Source: Leisingera methylohalidivorans DSM 14336 (GTDB taxonomy: Bacteria > Pseudomonadota > Alphaproteobacteria > Rhodobacterales > Rhodobacteraceae). From it: DNA of 64,000 nt. Location of the stretch: the NCBI RefSeq assembly GCF_000511355.1, contig NC_023135.1, positions 1,514,371 through 1,578,370 on the forward strand, read 5' to 3'. The notes below the pieces were generated by a model. It was not told where the DNA came from. It saw nothing but the letters and a program-made list of their open reading frames with translations, and did not search any database. Positions 9,697-21,340 of the stretch are shown one piece after another; the first letter of the stretch is position 1; every line of letters starts with the position of its first letter. Both the position numbers and the translations under genes were made by a program.

Positions 9697-9981
9697 ATGG
9701 ACAGTGGCGCAATCGCCCAATTTCTCCCGCTTATTCTGATCTTCGCGATCATGTACTTTCTGCTGATCCGTCCGCAGCAGAAGAAGGTGAAAGAGCATCA
9801 GAAGATGGTCGACCAGTTGCGGGTGCGCGACCAAGTGGTGACCCAGGGCGGCCTGATCGGCAAGGTGTCCAAGGTCAAGGAAGACGGCGAAATCGAAGTT
9901 GAAATCGCCGACGGTGTGAAAGTGCGCGTCATCAAGGCGACCATTGCCCAAGTGCTGAGCAAAACCGATCCCGTGTCGTAA
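9697..9981 (+). CDS. yajC: Preprotein translocase subunit YajC
   Basis: Small inner-membrane partner of the SecDF complex. The 94-residue product has one N-terminal transmembrane helix (about 8-24, LPLILIFAIMYFLLI), then the family signature RPQQKKVKEHQKMVDQLRV (split here by length) and a C-terminal KOW-like beta fold (GGLIGKVSKVKEDGEIEVEI). GAAGGA lies upstream of the ATG. It heads the yajC-secD-secF operon, 34 bases before secD. Confidence 0.95.
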   Translation: MDSGAIAQFLPLILIFAIMYFLLIRPQQKKVKEHQKMVDQLRVRDQVVTQGGLIGKVSKVKEDGEIEVEIADGVKVRVIKATIAQVLSKTDPVS

Positions 9982-10015
9982 GCTCAGACCGCTAACAAAC
10001 TGAAAAGGCAGGGCA

Positions 10016-11677
10016 ATGCTGCAAATTGATCTCTGGAAGAGGGTGCTGATCTGGCTGGTGTGTGCAGCCGGCCTGATGCTTGCCCTGCCAAACGGATTTT
10101 ACACCCGCGTCGAACAGGCCAACGACGCCGCGGCGGATATCGCCGCCAAGGGTGAAACACCTGAGCGGCTTGAAACGGTCGGCCAATGGCCGTCCTTCCT
10201 GCCGTCAGGGCTGGTGAACCTGGGTCTCGATTTGCGGGGCGGCGCACACCTGCTGGCCGAGGTACAGGTCAGTGACGTCTATGAGGCGCGGATGGATGCG
10301 CTGTGGCCGGAGGTGCGCGATGCATTACGGCCCGAGCGCAGCACCGTTGGCACGTTCCGCCGCCAGCCGGGCAAAGCGGATGAGATTCGGGTGAAAATCA
10401 CCAAGCCCGAAGGCATGGCCCGTGCGCTGGACGTCGTGCGTGAACTGGCCAATCCGATTACCACATTAACCGGAGTGGGCGCCAACGACATCGAGGTTTC
10501 CGCCGAGGCTGGCATGTTGGTGGTGCGCTTGAGCGAGGCAGAAAAGATCGCCTCGGACGACCGCACCGTGCGGCAGGCGCTGGAGATCGTGCGGCGCCGG
10601 ATCGACGAGGTCGGAACCCGCGAGCCGACCATTCAGCGCCAGGGCGCCGACCGCATCCTGATCCAGGTGCCGGGCATTGGCTCTGCCTCTGAGTTGAAGG
10701 CGATCATTGGCACCACTGCGCAACTGACTTTCAATCCGGTTGTCGGCCGTGGCAGCGATGCAAATGCAGCACCGGGGATCGGCAACAAGATCATCCCGTC
10801 GCTGGATGAAAGCGGCATTTACTACACCATTGAAGCCGCCGCAGTCGTGACTGGTGAGGACCTGGTGGATGCGCAGCCGTCCTTCGATCAGAACGGCCGT
10901 CCAGCGGTGACCTTCCGCTTCAACACCTCGGGTGCGCGCCGGTTCGGCGACTACACCGCGGAAAACATCGGCTCGCCTTTTGCGATCGTACTGGACGACG
11001 AGGTGGTCTCTGCCCCGGTGATCCAATCGCATATTCCGGGCGGTTCCGGCATCATCACCGGCAATTTCAGCATTGAGGAAAGCACCAATCTGGCGGTTCT
11101 GCTGCGCGCAGGCGCGCTGCCGGCTGGGCTGGAATTCCTGGAAGAACGCACCATCGGCCCTGAACTGGGCCAGGACAGCATCGACGCGGGCAAAATCGCT
11201 ACCATCGTTGCCTTCATTGCAGTGCTGGTGTTCATGGGGCTCAGCTATGGCCTATTCGGCCTTTTTGCCAATGTGGCGCTGATCCTGAACATCGCGCTGA
11301 TCTTCGGGATGCTCAGCCTGATCGGCGGCACGCTGACGCTGCCGGGCATCGCGGGTATCGTGCTGACGGTCGGTATGGCGGTTGACGCCAACGTGCTGAT
11401 CTTCGAACGTATCCGCGAAGAGGTGAAGGCTGGCCGCGGCCCGGCCCGTGCCATCGACGAGGGCTACTCCAAGGCGCTGAGCGCCATCCTTGACGCCAAT
11501 ATCACCACGTTCATCACTGCGGTGATCCTGTTCGCCATGGGTTCCGGCCCGGTGCGCGGCTTTGCGATCACTCTGGGGCTTGGCATTCTGACCTCGGTGT
11601 TCACCGCGATCTTTGTCACCCGCCTGATCGTCATTATGTGGTTTGAACGGCGCCGTCCGAAAACGATTGAGGTGTAA
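10016..11677 (+). CDS. secD: Protein translocase subunit SecD
   Basis: Proton-motive-force-using subunit of the Sec translocon that pulls preproteins through at the periplasmic side. The 553 residues show TM1 (about 8-26), the P1 periplasmic domain opening with the conserved LGLDLRGGAHLL, a second conserved P1/P4 stretch near NGRPAVTFRF, and five C-terminal helices (about 385-545) containing GMAVDANVLIFERIREE, the RND-like SecD signature. Shares an operon with yajC and secF; the gap to secF is one base. Confidence 0.96.
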   Translation: MLQIDLWKRVLIWLVCAAGLMLALPNGFYTRVEQANDAAADIAAKGETPERLETVGQWPSFLPSGLVNLGLDLRGGAHLLAEVQVSDVYEARMDALWPEVRDALRPERSTVGTFRRQPGKADEIRVKITKPEGMARALDVVRELANPITTLTGVGANDIEVSAEAGMLVVRLSEAEKIASDDRTVRQALEIVRRRIDEVGTREPTIQRQGADRILIQVPGIGSASELKAIIGTTAQLTFNPVVGRGSDANAAPGIGNKIIPSLDESGIYYTIEAAAVVTGEDLVDAQPSFDQNGRPAVTFRFNTSGARRFGDYTAENIGSPFAIVLDDEVVSAPVIQSHIPGGSGIITGNFSIEESTNLAVLLRAGALPAGLEFLEERTIGPELGQDSIDAGKIATIVAFIAVLVFMGLSYGLFGLFANVALILNIALIFGMLSLIGGTLTLPGIAGIVLTVGMAVDANVLIFERIREEVKAGRGPARAIDEGYSKALSAILDANITTFITAVILFAMGSGPVRGFAITLGLGILTSVFTAIFVTRLIVIMWFERRRPKTIEV

Positions 11678-11678
11678 G

Positions 11679-12647
11679 ATGCGGCTGAAACTAGTTCCCG
11701 AAGGAACCTCTTTCGATTTCTTCAAACTTTCCAAGCTGTGGCTGGGGATTTCCGCCCTGATGATGGTGGTTGCGCTGGTCTCCTTCTTCATGCAGGGGTT
11801 GAACTTCGGCATCGATTTCCGCGGCGGCACCACCATCCGAACCGAGGCATCCGAATCCGTGGACGTCGGCGCCTACCGCGACGCGCTGGCGTTGCATGAG
11901 CTGGGCGATGTCTCCATCACCGAAGTCTTCGACCCCACGTTTGAGGACGACCAGCATGTCGCGATGATCCGCATTCAGGCGCAGGAGGACGGCGAGGCGA
12001 TCACCGGCGGTATGGTCGAGACACTGAAACAGTCGCTGGACGCAGTGGCGCCGGGCATCAAGTTTGTCTCGGTCGAATCGGTCGGCCCCAAGGTCTCGGG
12101 CGAGTTGATCCAGACTGCAGTGCTGGCCGTGGCACTCGCGATTGCTGCTGTTCTTGTTTACATCTGGTTGCGGTTTGAGTGGCAGTTCGCATTGGGCGCC
12201 GTGGCGGCACTTGTGCATGACGTGGTGCTGACCATCGGCGTGTTCTCTGAACTGCAGATCAAGTTCGACCTTGCCATCATCGCAGCCCTGCTGACCATCG
12301 TTGGCTACTCGCTGAACGATACGGTGGTTGTGTTCGACCGGGTGCGCGAGAACCTGCGCCGCTACAAGAAGAAGGATCTGGCCGAGGTTTTGAACATCTC
12401 GATCAACGAGACCCTCAGCCGGACGGTGATGACCTCGGTTACCACGCTCTTGGCGCTGGTCTCCCTGTATGTGCTTGGCGGCGACGTGATCCGCGGCTTT
12501 GTCTTTGCAATGATCTGGGGTGTTCTGGTCGGGACCTATTCGTCCGTGTTCGTAGCTTCCACCATCCTGCTTAAGCTGGGAGTGAAGCGCGACTGGTCGA
12601 AACAGGCGAACACCACCGGCAATCAGTTCTCTAACATCGATGCTTGA
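11679..12647 (+). CDS. secF: Protein translocase subunit SecF
   Basis: Partner of SecD, 322 residues from the ATG at 11679, chosen over an ATG at 11643 that would overlap secD by 35 bases. TM1 lies at about 18-37, followed by the conserved GIDFRGGTTIRTE at the start of the periplasmic domain, and TM2-TM6 with VGYSLNDTVVVFDRVREN, the SecF hallmark. The stop overlaps the next gene by 8 bases. Confidence 0.96.
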   Translation: MRLKLVPEGTSFDFFKLSKLWLGISALMMVVALVSFFMQGLNFGIDFRGGTTIRTEASESVDVGAYRDALALHELGDVSITEVFDPTFEDDQHVAMIRIQAQEDGEAITGGMVETLKQSLDAVAPGIKFVSVESVGPKVSGELIQTAVLAVALAIAAVLVYIWLRFEWQFALGAVAALVHDVVLTIGVFSELQIKFDLAIIAALLTIVGYSLNDTVVVFDRVRENLRRYKKKDLAEVLNISINETLSRTVMTSVTTLLALVSLYVLGGDVIRGFVFAMIWGVLVGTYSSVFVASTILLKLGVKRDWSKQANTTGNQFSNIDA

Positions 12648-13392
12648 GGCCTGTCAGGCAGCCCTGGCCACACCGGGGCTGTTCTGGCTGCTGGTCACCA
12701 TCGGAGCCGCGGGTCTTGTCCGCGGCTTCACTGGTTTTGGCACCGCCATGATCTTTGTTCCTGTGGGGGCGCAATTCCTGCCGTCGGCGGATGTGGTGTT
12801 TTTGATGGTGCTGATGGGGGTGTTTTCCACCATCACCCTGTTCCCGCAGGCCTGGCGCCAAGCCGACAAGGCCGAGGTCGGCGCGCTGGCGATGGCCGCT
12901 GCGGTTACAGTTCCCGCTGGGCTCTGGGTGATGTCGCAGATGGATCCGCTAACATTGCGCTGGCTTGCCGCCGGGGTAATCGGGGTGACACTGGCGGCTG
13001 TGGTCTCCGGTTGGCGCTGGCAGGGGCGGCTGGGCTGGCCCGGCCGGTTTGGCATCGGCGGGGCGGCTGGCATGGTCGGCGGCATGACCGGTTTGACAGG
13101 ACCGGTGGTCATCGTCTTTTACCTGGCAAATGTGCGCGATGTGGCGCGGGTCAGGGCCAATACGATTGTGTTTCTGGCCGCCCTTGATGTGGTGATTGCG
13201 GTTAACCTGATCTTTGGCGGGCTGGCCAGCCTGCAGGCGGTCATTCTGGCCGCTCTGCTGGGCGTGCCTTACATGATCACCACTCTGACCGGCAAGGCGC
13301 TGTTTGATCCTAGGCTGGAAAAGCTCTACCGCTTTGCCTCCTATTCCGTGATTGCGCTGGCCGTGTTATCCAGCCTCCCGGTGTTTGACTGA
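12640..13392 (+). CDS. TauE/SafE family sulfite/anion exporter
   Basis: A 250-residue polytopic membrane protein, about seven to eight hydrophobic helices, with the paired family motifs GLVRGFTGFGTAMIFVP near the N-terminus and GGAAGMVGGMTGLTGPVVI in the second half. TauE/SafE proteins move sulfite, sulfoacetate or other organic anions. It overlaps secF by 8 bases (ATG at 12640, secF stop at 12645-12647), so it is translated from the same message as the Sec subunits, though no functional link is apparent. Substrate unknown. Confidence 0.85.
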   Translation: MLEACQAALATPGLFWLLVTIGAAGLVRGFTGFGTAMIFVPVGAQFLPSADVVFLMVLMGVFSTITLFPQAWRQADKAEVGALAMAAAVTVPAGLWVMSQMDPLTLRWLAAGVIGVTLAAVVSGWRWQGRLGWPGRFGIGGAAGMVGGMTGLTGPVVIVFYLANVRDVARVRANTIVFLAALDVVIAVNLIFGGLASLQAVILAALLGVPYMITTLTGKALFDPRLEKLYRFASYSVIALAVLSSLPVFD

Positions 13393-13404
13393 AAGGATCC
13401 CCGA

Positions 13405-13758
13405 ATGCGCTTGAATGAAGTGAGCTATACGGACGCACAGCCGGTTGATGGCTATGGTGCAGGGTTCTTCCGCATCGGCGGGAAGGTGCATCAGGGGGCG
13501 GTGCTGACCTCGGCCGCGGGGACTGCGGCTTGGGGCGGTTATGCGGATGCCGAGCCGTTGCTGGCGCTGGCAGGGGAGATCGACGTGCTGTTCATAGGAA
13601 CCGGCGCGGAGATTGCCCATATCCCGGCGGAGCTGCGCAAGGCGCTGGAGGGGGCCGGTCTGGGGGTCGAGGTGATGAACTCCCCTGCGGCCTGCCGCAC
13701 CTATAATGTGCTGCTGTCCGAGGGGCGCCGGATTGCCATGGCGGCGCTGGCGGTCTGA
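13405..13758 (+). CDS. Mth938-like domain protein (DUF498)
   Basis: A 117-residue cytoplasmic protein of the Mth938/NDUFAF3-like fold. Visible family features are the opening YGAGFFRIGGKVHQGAVL, the central LFIGTGAEIAHIP and the end VMNSPAACRTYNVLLSEGRR. The mitochondrial homologue is a complex I assembly factor; the bacterial role is not established. Position 12 bases after the TauE-like gene, and between secF and ccmA, fits co-transcription with the export and cytochrome maturation genes. Confidence 0.85.
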   Translation: MRLNEVSYTDAQPVDGYGAGFFRIGGKVHQGAVLTSAAGTAAWGGYADAEPLLALAGEIDVLFIGTGAEIAHIPAELRKALEGAGLGVEVMNSPAACRTYNVLLSEGRRIAMAALAV

Positions 13759-13845
13759 CTTTCTGAAGATGTGTTTTACCTGCCGCAAAGCGGGCTGCGG
13801 CTGAATGGTTTTTGATGCGCGGGCACAACGGGATAAGCGAACTTC

Positions 13846-14460
13846 ATGACATTGACTGTAACGGATCTGAGCGTGGCGCGCGGCGGCATTCCGGTGCTGG
13901 AGTCCGTGGACTTTGCGCTGGATTCCGGCAAGGCGCTGATCCTGCGCGGCCCCAATGGCATTGGCAAGACCACGCTGCTGCGCACCGTCGCCGGGCTGCA
14001 GCCGCCGCTGAAAGGCCGGGTCGAGGGGGCCGAGGATCAGATCGCCTATGCCGCACATTCCGACGGGCTGAAGCCGACGCTGACAGTGGCCGAGAACCTG
14101 ACCTTCTGGGCCAGCGTCTTTGGCCGCAATGGGATCGAACAGGCGCTGGACGGGTTTGATCTGCAAGGATTGCGTGACCGGCAGGCGGGGGCGCTGTCGG
14201 CCGGGCAGAAACGCCGCTTGGGCCTCAGCCGGATGCTGGTCACCGGGCGGCCCATCTGGATCATGGACGAACCGACGGTAAGTCTTGACAAATCTTCGGT
14301 TGAGACGTTCGCGGACGTTGTGCGGGCGCATCTGGGGCAGGGCGGATCTGCCTTAATTGCCACCCATATCGATCTGGGGCTGGAGGCTGAGGTGATGGAT
14401 GTCGGCCCCTACAAAGCCAAGCCGCACGACATTGACGATTTTGACGGAGGCTTCCTGTGA
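13846..14460 (+). CDS. ccmA: Cytochrome c biogenesis ATP-binding protein CcmA
   Basis: ATPase of the CcmABCD complex that releases holo-CcmE during cytochrome c maturation. The 204 residues contain Walker [10 protein letters not shown] (about 35-43), the ABC signature [14 protein letters not shown] and Walker B IWIMDEPT, with H-loop ATHIDL. It begins the ccmABCDG run; its stop overlaps the GTG start of ccmB by four bases. Confidence 0.95.
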   Translation: MTLTVTDLSVARGGIPVLESVDFALDSGKALILRGPNGIGKTTLLRTVAGLQPPLKGRVEGAEDQIAYAAHSDGLKPTLTVAENLTFWASVFGRNGIEQALDGFDLQGLRDRQAGALSAGQKRRLGLSRMLVTGRPIWIMDEPTVSLDKSSVETFADVVRAHLGQGGSALIATHIDLGLEAEVMDVGPYKAKPHDIDDFDGGFL

Positions 14461-15113
14461 TTGCGCTTCTGATGCGGGATCTGAAGCTCGCTTTCCGCGC
14501 GGGCGGCGGCTTTGGGCTGGGCCTTGCGTTCTTCCTGATCGTGACTGTCATGGTGCCGTTTTCCGTTGGCCCGCAGTCCGAGCTTCTGGCCCGTATTGCG
14601 CCGGGTGTGTTGTGGCTGGGCGCGCTGCTGGCCTGCCTCTTGTCGCTGGACCGGCTTCTGGCGCTGGATTGGGAGGACGGCTCGCTCGACCTACTGGCCA
14701 CTGCACCGCTGCCGCTGGAAAGCACCGTGACAATCAAGGCGCTGGCCCATTGGATCACAACCGGCCTGCCGCTGGTGATGGCAGCACCGGTGCTGGGGCT
14801 GCTGCTGAGCCTGCCTGTTTCGGGGTTCCTGTGGCTGGTGGTCTCGTTGCTGCTGGGCACCCCGGCGCTGAGCGTGATCGGCACCTTTGGCGCCGCTCTG
14901 ACCGTGGGGTTGAAGCGCGGCGGCCTGCTGATGTCATTGCTGGTGATGCCGCTGTACGTGCCGACGCTGATATTCGGCTCCGAAGTGGCCCGCCGCGGGG
15001 CGGAAGGAATGACAGTACAGACACCGCTTCTGATGCTGGCGGGAATCTCCGCCGCCTCCATCGCTTTGCTGCCGTTCGCCAGCGCCGCCGTGCTGCGCGT
15101 CAATTTGCGCTGA
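14457..15113 (+). CDS. ccmB: Heme exporter protein CcmB
   Basis: Membrane subunit of the CcmAB ABC transporter, 218 residues with six predicted helices. Starts with a GTG at 14457 inside the ccmA stop region (GTGA), indicating coupling. Recognisable family stretches are [33 protein letters not shown] and [13 protein letters not shown], the last being the CcmB signature. Confidence 0.95.
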   Translation: MIALLMRDLKLAFRAGGGFGLGLAFFLIVTVMVPFSVGPQSELLARIAPGVLWLGALLACLLSLDRLLALDWEDGSLDLLATAPLPLESTVTIKALAHWITTGLPLVMAAPVLGLLLSLPVSGFLWLVVSLLLGTPALSVIGTFGAALTVGLKRGGLLMSLLVMPLYVPTLIFGSEVARRGAEGMTVQTPLLMLAGISAASIALLPFASAAVLRVNLR

Positions 15114-15168
15114 CCGAATGCCTGCCCCGTGAATTGAGAAACCCGAGAACAAGAGCTAAATAGCCAAC

Positions 15169-15900
15169 ATGTCGATCTGGGAATACGCCAACCCGAAGAA
15201 GTTCCTGGCCACCACAGAAAAGGTGATGCCGGCCTTATGGGTCAGCTCAGCGGTACTGATTGCTGCGGGGTTGATCTGGGGATTTTTCTTCACGCCTGAC
15301 GATTACCGCCAAGGCTCCACCGTCAAGATCATCTTCCTGCATGTACCCTCGGCGCTGATGGCGATAAACGCCTGGTTCATGATGCTGGTCACTTCGCTGG
15401 TCTGGGTGATCCGCCGCCACCACGTCAGCGCGCTGGCCGCCCGTGCCGCCGCCCCTGTGGGCATTGTCATGACCGTGATCGCGCTGATCACCGGCGCGAT
15501 CTGGGGCCAGCCGATGTGGGGCACCTGGTGGGCCTGGGATCCGCGGCTGACGTCCTTCCTCGTGCTGTTCCTGTTTTACCTCGGCTACATCGCCCTGTGG
15601 GAGGCGATCGACAATCCTGACACTGCGGCTGACCTCACCTCAATCCTGTGTCTGGTCGGTTCGGTCTTTGCCGTGCTCAGCCGCTATGCTGTCAACTTCT
15701 GGAACCAGGGGTTGCACCAGGGCGCATCGCTGTCGCTCGACAAAAAGGAGAACGTGGCCGATGCGTTTTCCAACCCGCTGTATGTCTGCATGGCAGGATT
15801 TGTGCTGTTGTTCATCGCCTTGGTGTTCTACCGCACCGGAACTGAAATCCGCGCCCGCCGCATCAAGGCATTGATGGCGCGTGAACGGCTGGAGGCCTGA
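15169..15900 (+). CDS. ccmC: Heme exporter protein CcmC
   Basis: Membrane heme handler that loads heme onto CcmE. The 243 residues hold six transmembrane helices and the tryptophan-rich WWD heme-binding motif GTWWAWDPRLTS between conserved histidines (HVPSALMAIN near the N-terminus and FWNQGLHQGASL after the motif). It is 55 bases downstream of ccmB, and its stop codon shares a base with the ccmD start (TGATG). Confidence 0.96.
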   Translation: MSIWEYANPKKFLATTEKVMPALWVSSAVLIAAGLIWGFFFTPDDYRQGSTVKIIFLHVPSALMAINAWFMMLVTSLVWVIRRHHVSALAARAAAPVGIVMTVIALITGAIWGQPMWGTWWAWDPRLTSFLVLFLFYLGYIALWEAIDNPDTAADLTSILCLVGSVFAVLSRYAVNFWNQGLHQGASLSLDKKENVADAFSNPLYVCMAGFVLLFIALVFYRTGTEIRARRIKALMARERLEA

Positions 15901-16055
15901 TGCCCGATCTTGGAAAATACGCCGATACTGTGCTGTCGGCCTATAGCGCCTCGCTGCTGCTGCTGCTGGCGCTGGTGGTGCTGACAATCCTGCGCGGCCG
16001 AAAGGTGCGCCGGGAGATGGAAACATTGGAAAGCCGGGTGAAACGCAATGGCTAA
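15900..16055 (+). CDS. ccmD: Heme exporter protein CcmD
   Basis: A 51-residue single-pass protein: MPDLGKYADTVLSAYSAS, then a leucine/valine-rich helix (about 18-31) and a basic tail ending VKRNG. CcmD stabilises the CcmABC complex and helps release holo-CcmE. Start overlaps the ccmC stop by one base and its stop (16053-16055) overlaps the ccmG start by 8 bases. Confidence 0.9.
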   Translation: MPDLGKYADTVLSAYSASLLLLLALVVLTILRGRKVRREMETLESRVKRNG

Positions 16056-16587
16056 AATCTCACCGCTGATGGCGGTCCCCGGAGTTGTGTTCGCCGGTTT
16101 TGTCGGTCTCGCCCTGGTGGGCATGTTCCGCGAGGATCCCGACAGCCTGCCGTCCGCGCGCGAAGGCCAGACTGCACCGCCGGTGGTGCTGGAAGAATTC
16201 CCGGGCAAGGAGTTGTTCAGCGACGCTACCCTGCGCGATGGCAATGTGAAGCTGGTGAATTACTGGGCCAGCTGGTGCGCGCCCTGCCGGGCCGAGCATC
16301 CGAACCTGGAGGCGCTGTCCAAGGAAGGTGTCCCGGTCTATGGCGTCAACTATAAGGATCAGCTGGCCAACGCCGCGTCCTTTTTGGACGAGCTCGGCGA
16401 TCCCTACACAGCGATCGGCCGGGATGAGAAGGGCCGAATGGCGATCGACTGGGGCCTGTACGGCGTGCCGGAAACCTATGTGGTGGACGGCGAAGGCAAG
16501 ATCGTGCTGCGTTGGGCCGGTCCGATCACCCAGCGGGTGATCGAAAACACCCTGCGTCCGGCGATGGAAAAGGCGGCGGGTCAGTAG
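16048..16587 (+). CDS. ccmG: Thiol:disulfide interchange protein CcmG (DsbE)
   Basis: Periplasmic, membrane-anchored thioredoxin-like reductant that keeps apocytochrome c cysteines reduced for heme attachment. The 179 residues have an N-terminal anchor (about 8-26) and the active site WASWCAPC (C77, C80), with the cis-proline region GVPETYVVDGEG. Last gene of the ccm run. CcmE, CcmF, CcmH and CcmI are not in this window. Confidence 0.95.
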   Translation: MAKISPLMAVPGVVFAGFVGLALVGMFREDPDSLPSAREGQTAPPVVLEEFPGKELFSDATLRDGNVKLVNYWASWCAPCRAEHPNLEALSKEGVPVYGVNYKDQLANAASFLDELGDPYTAIGRDEKGRMAIDWGLYGVPETYVVDGEGKIVLRWAGPITQRVIENTLRPAMEKAAGQ

Positions 16588-16602
16588 ACGGGCGTCAGCA
16601 CT

Positions 16603-16809
16603 TTAGCCAGGGTCATGCAGGGCGATGCCGCGGACGCCCGGCTCCATTGACAATAGTGCATAGAAAAGCTGGAGCTCTTTCTGCCTGGAAGGCCGCAACA
16701 AATACCCGCTGAAAGCCTTCGCACTGCTCCACCGTCTTTTCATAATGCCGGTCTGCCCGTTATATTTACCGGGCAGCGGGTGCAATTGAATGATCTTGGC
16801 TTCCGCCAC
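16603..16809 (-). other. Unassigned 294-base interval after ccmG with a weak small ORF
   Basis: The space 16588-16881 holds a 68-codon leftward ORF starting MAEAKIIQLHPLPGKYNG with no clear ribosome site and no family I recognise. A small hairpin CTGCCCG / CGGGCAG (16753-16759 and 16770-16776) lacks a T-run. I do not call a gene here. Confidence 0.2.
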
Positions 16810-16881
16810 AAAAGCTCGATAAGCAGCAGGCAGGGCCAGCTTGACGGGCCTTTGGAAACCTCCGGAAAATTCACGGAAGCG

Positions 16882-17220
16882 TCAGCTGAAAATGCTGAGG
16901 TCCAGAGTGAGACCTGTTCCCAGCCAGATGGCGTGATCCCGATGATCCGCCAAGGCGTCGCCGGTTTCCGGATGGGCAAAGACGATCAGGCCATCGCGGT
17001 TTAATGCCAGCCAAGGCAGCAGCTTGGAAAACTGCTCCGGGCTGGCCGCCAGTTGGCAAGACCACCTGGGATGCGGCCCGACAGGTTTTTCATGCATGCG
17101 CCCCATCTCCGCGCCGAAGAGCTCAGCGGCATGCTGGCAAAGCGCGCGGGCCTGGGCAGCGGTGTGTTCATCAAAATAGATGTGGGCGTGATAGCCGGTG
17201 ATGCTGTCTGTGTGTTTCAT
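16882..17220 (-). CDS. DOPA 4,5-dioxygenase family protein
   Basis: A 112-residue protein with the DOPA-dioxygenase-like fold: opening GYHAHIYFDEHT (paired histidines), central GPHPRWSCQL, and HPETGDALADHRDHAIWLG near the end, all of which match the family. Fungal and plant relatives cleave DOPA; bacterial ones are mostly uncharacterised extradiol-type enzymes. Start at 17220 gives the natural MKHTDSITGYH; an upstream in-frame start at 17322 adds non-conserved sequence. It stands next to an ABM-domain gene on the same strand, 126 bases apart. Confidence 0.8.
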   Translation of the reverse strand: MKHTDSITGYHAHIYFDEHTAAQARALCQHAAELFGAEMGRMHEKPVGPHPRWSCQLAASPEQFSKLLPWLALNRDGLIVFAHPETGDALADHRDHAIWLGTGLTLDLSIFS

Positions 17221-17346
17221 TCCGCCATTATTTCCGGTGCGACTGTGCAAGGCAATCAGCAGATTGCGAACAGCCCCTGTGCAGCGCAAGGCTGAACCCG
17301 GCGGCGCGGGGGACGATGACAAACTGTCAAAGCGAGGGGCGGCCTC

Positions 17347-17631
17347 TCATGGCACCGAGAAAGTTCTGAAATCCTGTTCCCGCCGCATGGTGGCGCTGCG
17401 GGCATCCAAATCGCCGCGTTCGGCACGCCAGGTCAAGTAGCGCTCCAAATGGTCATTCGATTCCCATAGGTGGAAAACAGCAATTTCAAAACGCTCGCGG
17501 TTAATGCCGGCATGGGCTTCGATGCAGCCAGGAAAGCACCGGGTATCCGGAAGCATCTTCAGAACCGCCTCGACATGTTCGTCAAATGTGTCCGCATCCG
17601 GGTAAACGACTGTTATCACGGCTTCTTTCAT
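17347..17631 (-). CDS. Antibiotic biosynthesis monooxygenase-like (ABM) small protein
   Basis: A 94-residue ferredoxin-like fold protein. The stretch EAHAGINRERFEIAVFHLWES followed by HLERYL fits the dimeric alpha/beta-barrel (ABM/EthD-type) pattern, as does the length. Such proteins include small oxygenases and stress proteins; no specific substrate is indicated. Lies just upstream of the DOPA-dioxygenase-like gene on the same strand. Confidence 0.6.
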   Translation of the reverse strand: MKEAVITVVYPDADTFDEHVEAVLKMLPDTRCFPGCIEAHAGINRERFEIAVFHLWESNDHLERYLTWRAERGDLDARSATMRREQDFRTFSVP

Positions 17632-18282
17632 GTCTTCAAGCCCGGCCTCTGAAGTGCTGTCGCGTGGGATAAAAGGTGCATCCAGGACTATTATTTACAT
17701 GTCTGGACCGGGTGGTACAGCAGGTATTGCCGCCAGGAGAGTATCGCCTGGATTGTGGGCGTACCTTGCCGTTAAAGGGCTGGAATCCAATCGCAGTTTC
17801 TACCATGCAAGTGGGGGATGGCTCATAAGCATGAGGCATACGGGAGCGGAAAAAGGCAGTTCTGCTCAGCTGAAAATTGCACGTGCAGCGAAGGCGGGGA
17901 GAGACAAAACGCCGCCTGAGTTCGCCGAAGTGCCGCTGGCATGAACTGCTAACAGGCAAGTTAAAGCCCGCGAAGCCGGCGGTATCCTTCGGTTGAACAA
18001 ATCAGCCGAGTGCACGACCTTCCTGGCCCCTACAGAGCTGATGTTTCTGCAGACCAACACAGTCCGCTACGGCCTCGAGCGCTATCCGCAAGGGCTGGAT
18101 ATGTACGAAAGGTATTCACAGATTTCCCGGCTGCAGCTGGGGATGGTGAATGGCTGCGTGATTGATCCGGTTGTCTTCAACGGGCCGATGTCCGAACTGC
18201 AGGCAGCTGGCGCGATTGCAGAGATCCCGCGCAGAAGACCCTCGCGCGCAATAACCGGGATTATTCGCTGCAACCTTGAGGT
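17632..18282. other. Gap without an assignable gene; possible coding remnant at 17993-18290
   Basis: About 650 bases between the ABM-like gene and the acnA terminator. Most shows no codon pattern. In the rightward frame from 17993 to about 18290, however, G/C-ending codons dominate and the translation is protein-like (for example MYERYSQISRLQLGMVNGC). It has no stop before running antisense into acnA and I do not recognise the family, so it may be a broken gene. Confidence 0.3.
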
Positions 18283-18307
18283 AAAAAAAGGCGCCCGTTG
18301 GGGCGCC
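18283..18307 (-). terminator. Rho-independent terminator of acnA
   Basis: On the leftward strand a GGCGCCC / GGGCGCC stem (18301-18307 with 18290-18296) with a 4-base loop is followed by seven T residues, 25 bases after the acnA stop. Confidence 0.92.
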
Positions 18308-18331
18308 CTTTCAGATTTTGGCTTAACAGCC

Positions 18332-21106
<2,775 letters not shown>

Positions 21107-21250
21107 GTTTGGCCTCCCTCAAGGATTTGAAATCGGGGAATTCGCTGCCAGCTAAATGCATGAGGACGATTAAGCATTCAATAGCCCAATCGCCGCAGGG
21201 GGCACTTTTGTATGCAATAGTACACATTTTTTCCGGTGCAACGCCGCTTA

Positions 21251-21276
21251 CATTGTTCAAACCCGGCTCAACAATG
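21251..21276. promoter_or_regulatory. Inverted repeat between acnA and the DUF1223 gene
   Basis: CATTGTT (21251-21257) and AACAATG (21270-21276) are perfect reverse complements 12 bases apart, about 65 bases before the DUF1223 start and about 145 before the acnA start. Its role, and which gene it serves, are not known. Confidence 0.3.
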
Positions 21277-21340
21277 ATTGATTAGCGTATCTGCAGGCAC
21301 AGCATTAGACCAGAAGCCTAATAAACGCAGCGGGCGATTC

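Noticed and set aside
16753..16776. Hairpin after ccmG as terminator
   Set aside because: Stem of 7 with a 10-base loop and no T-run.
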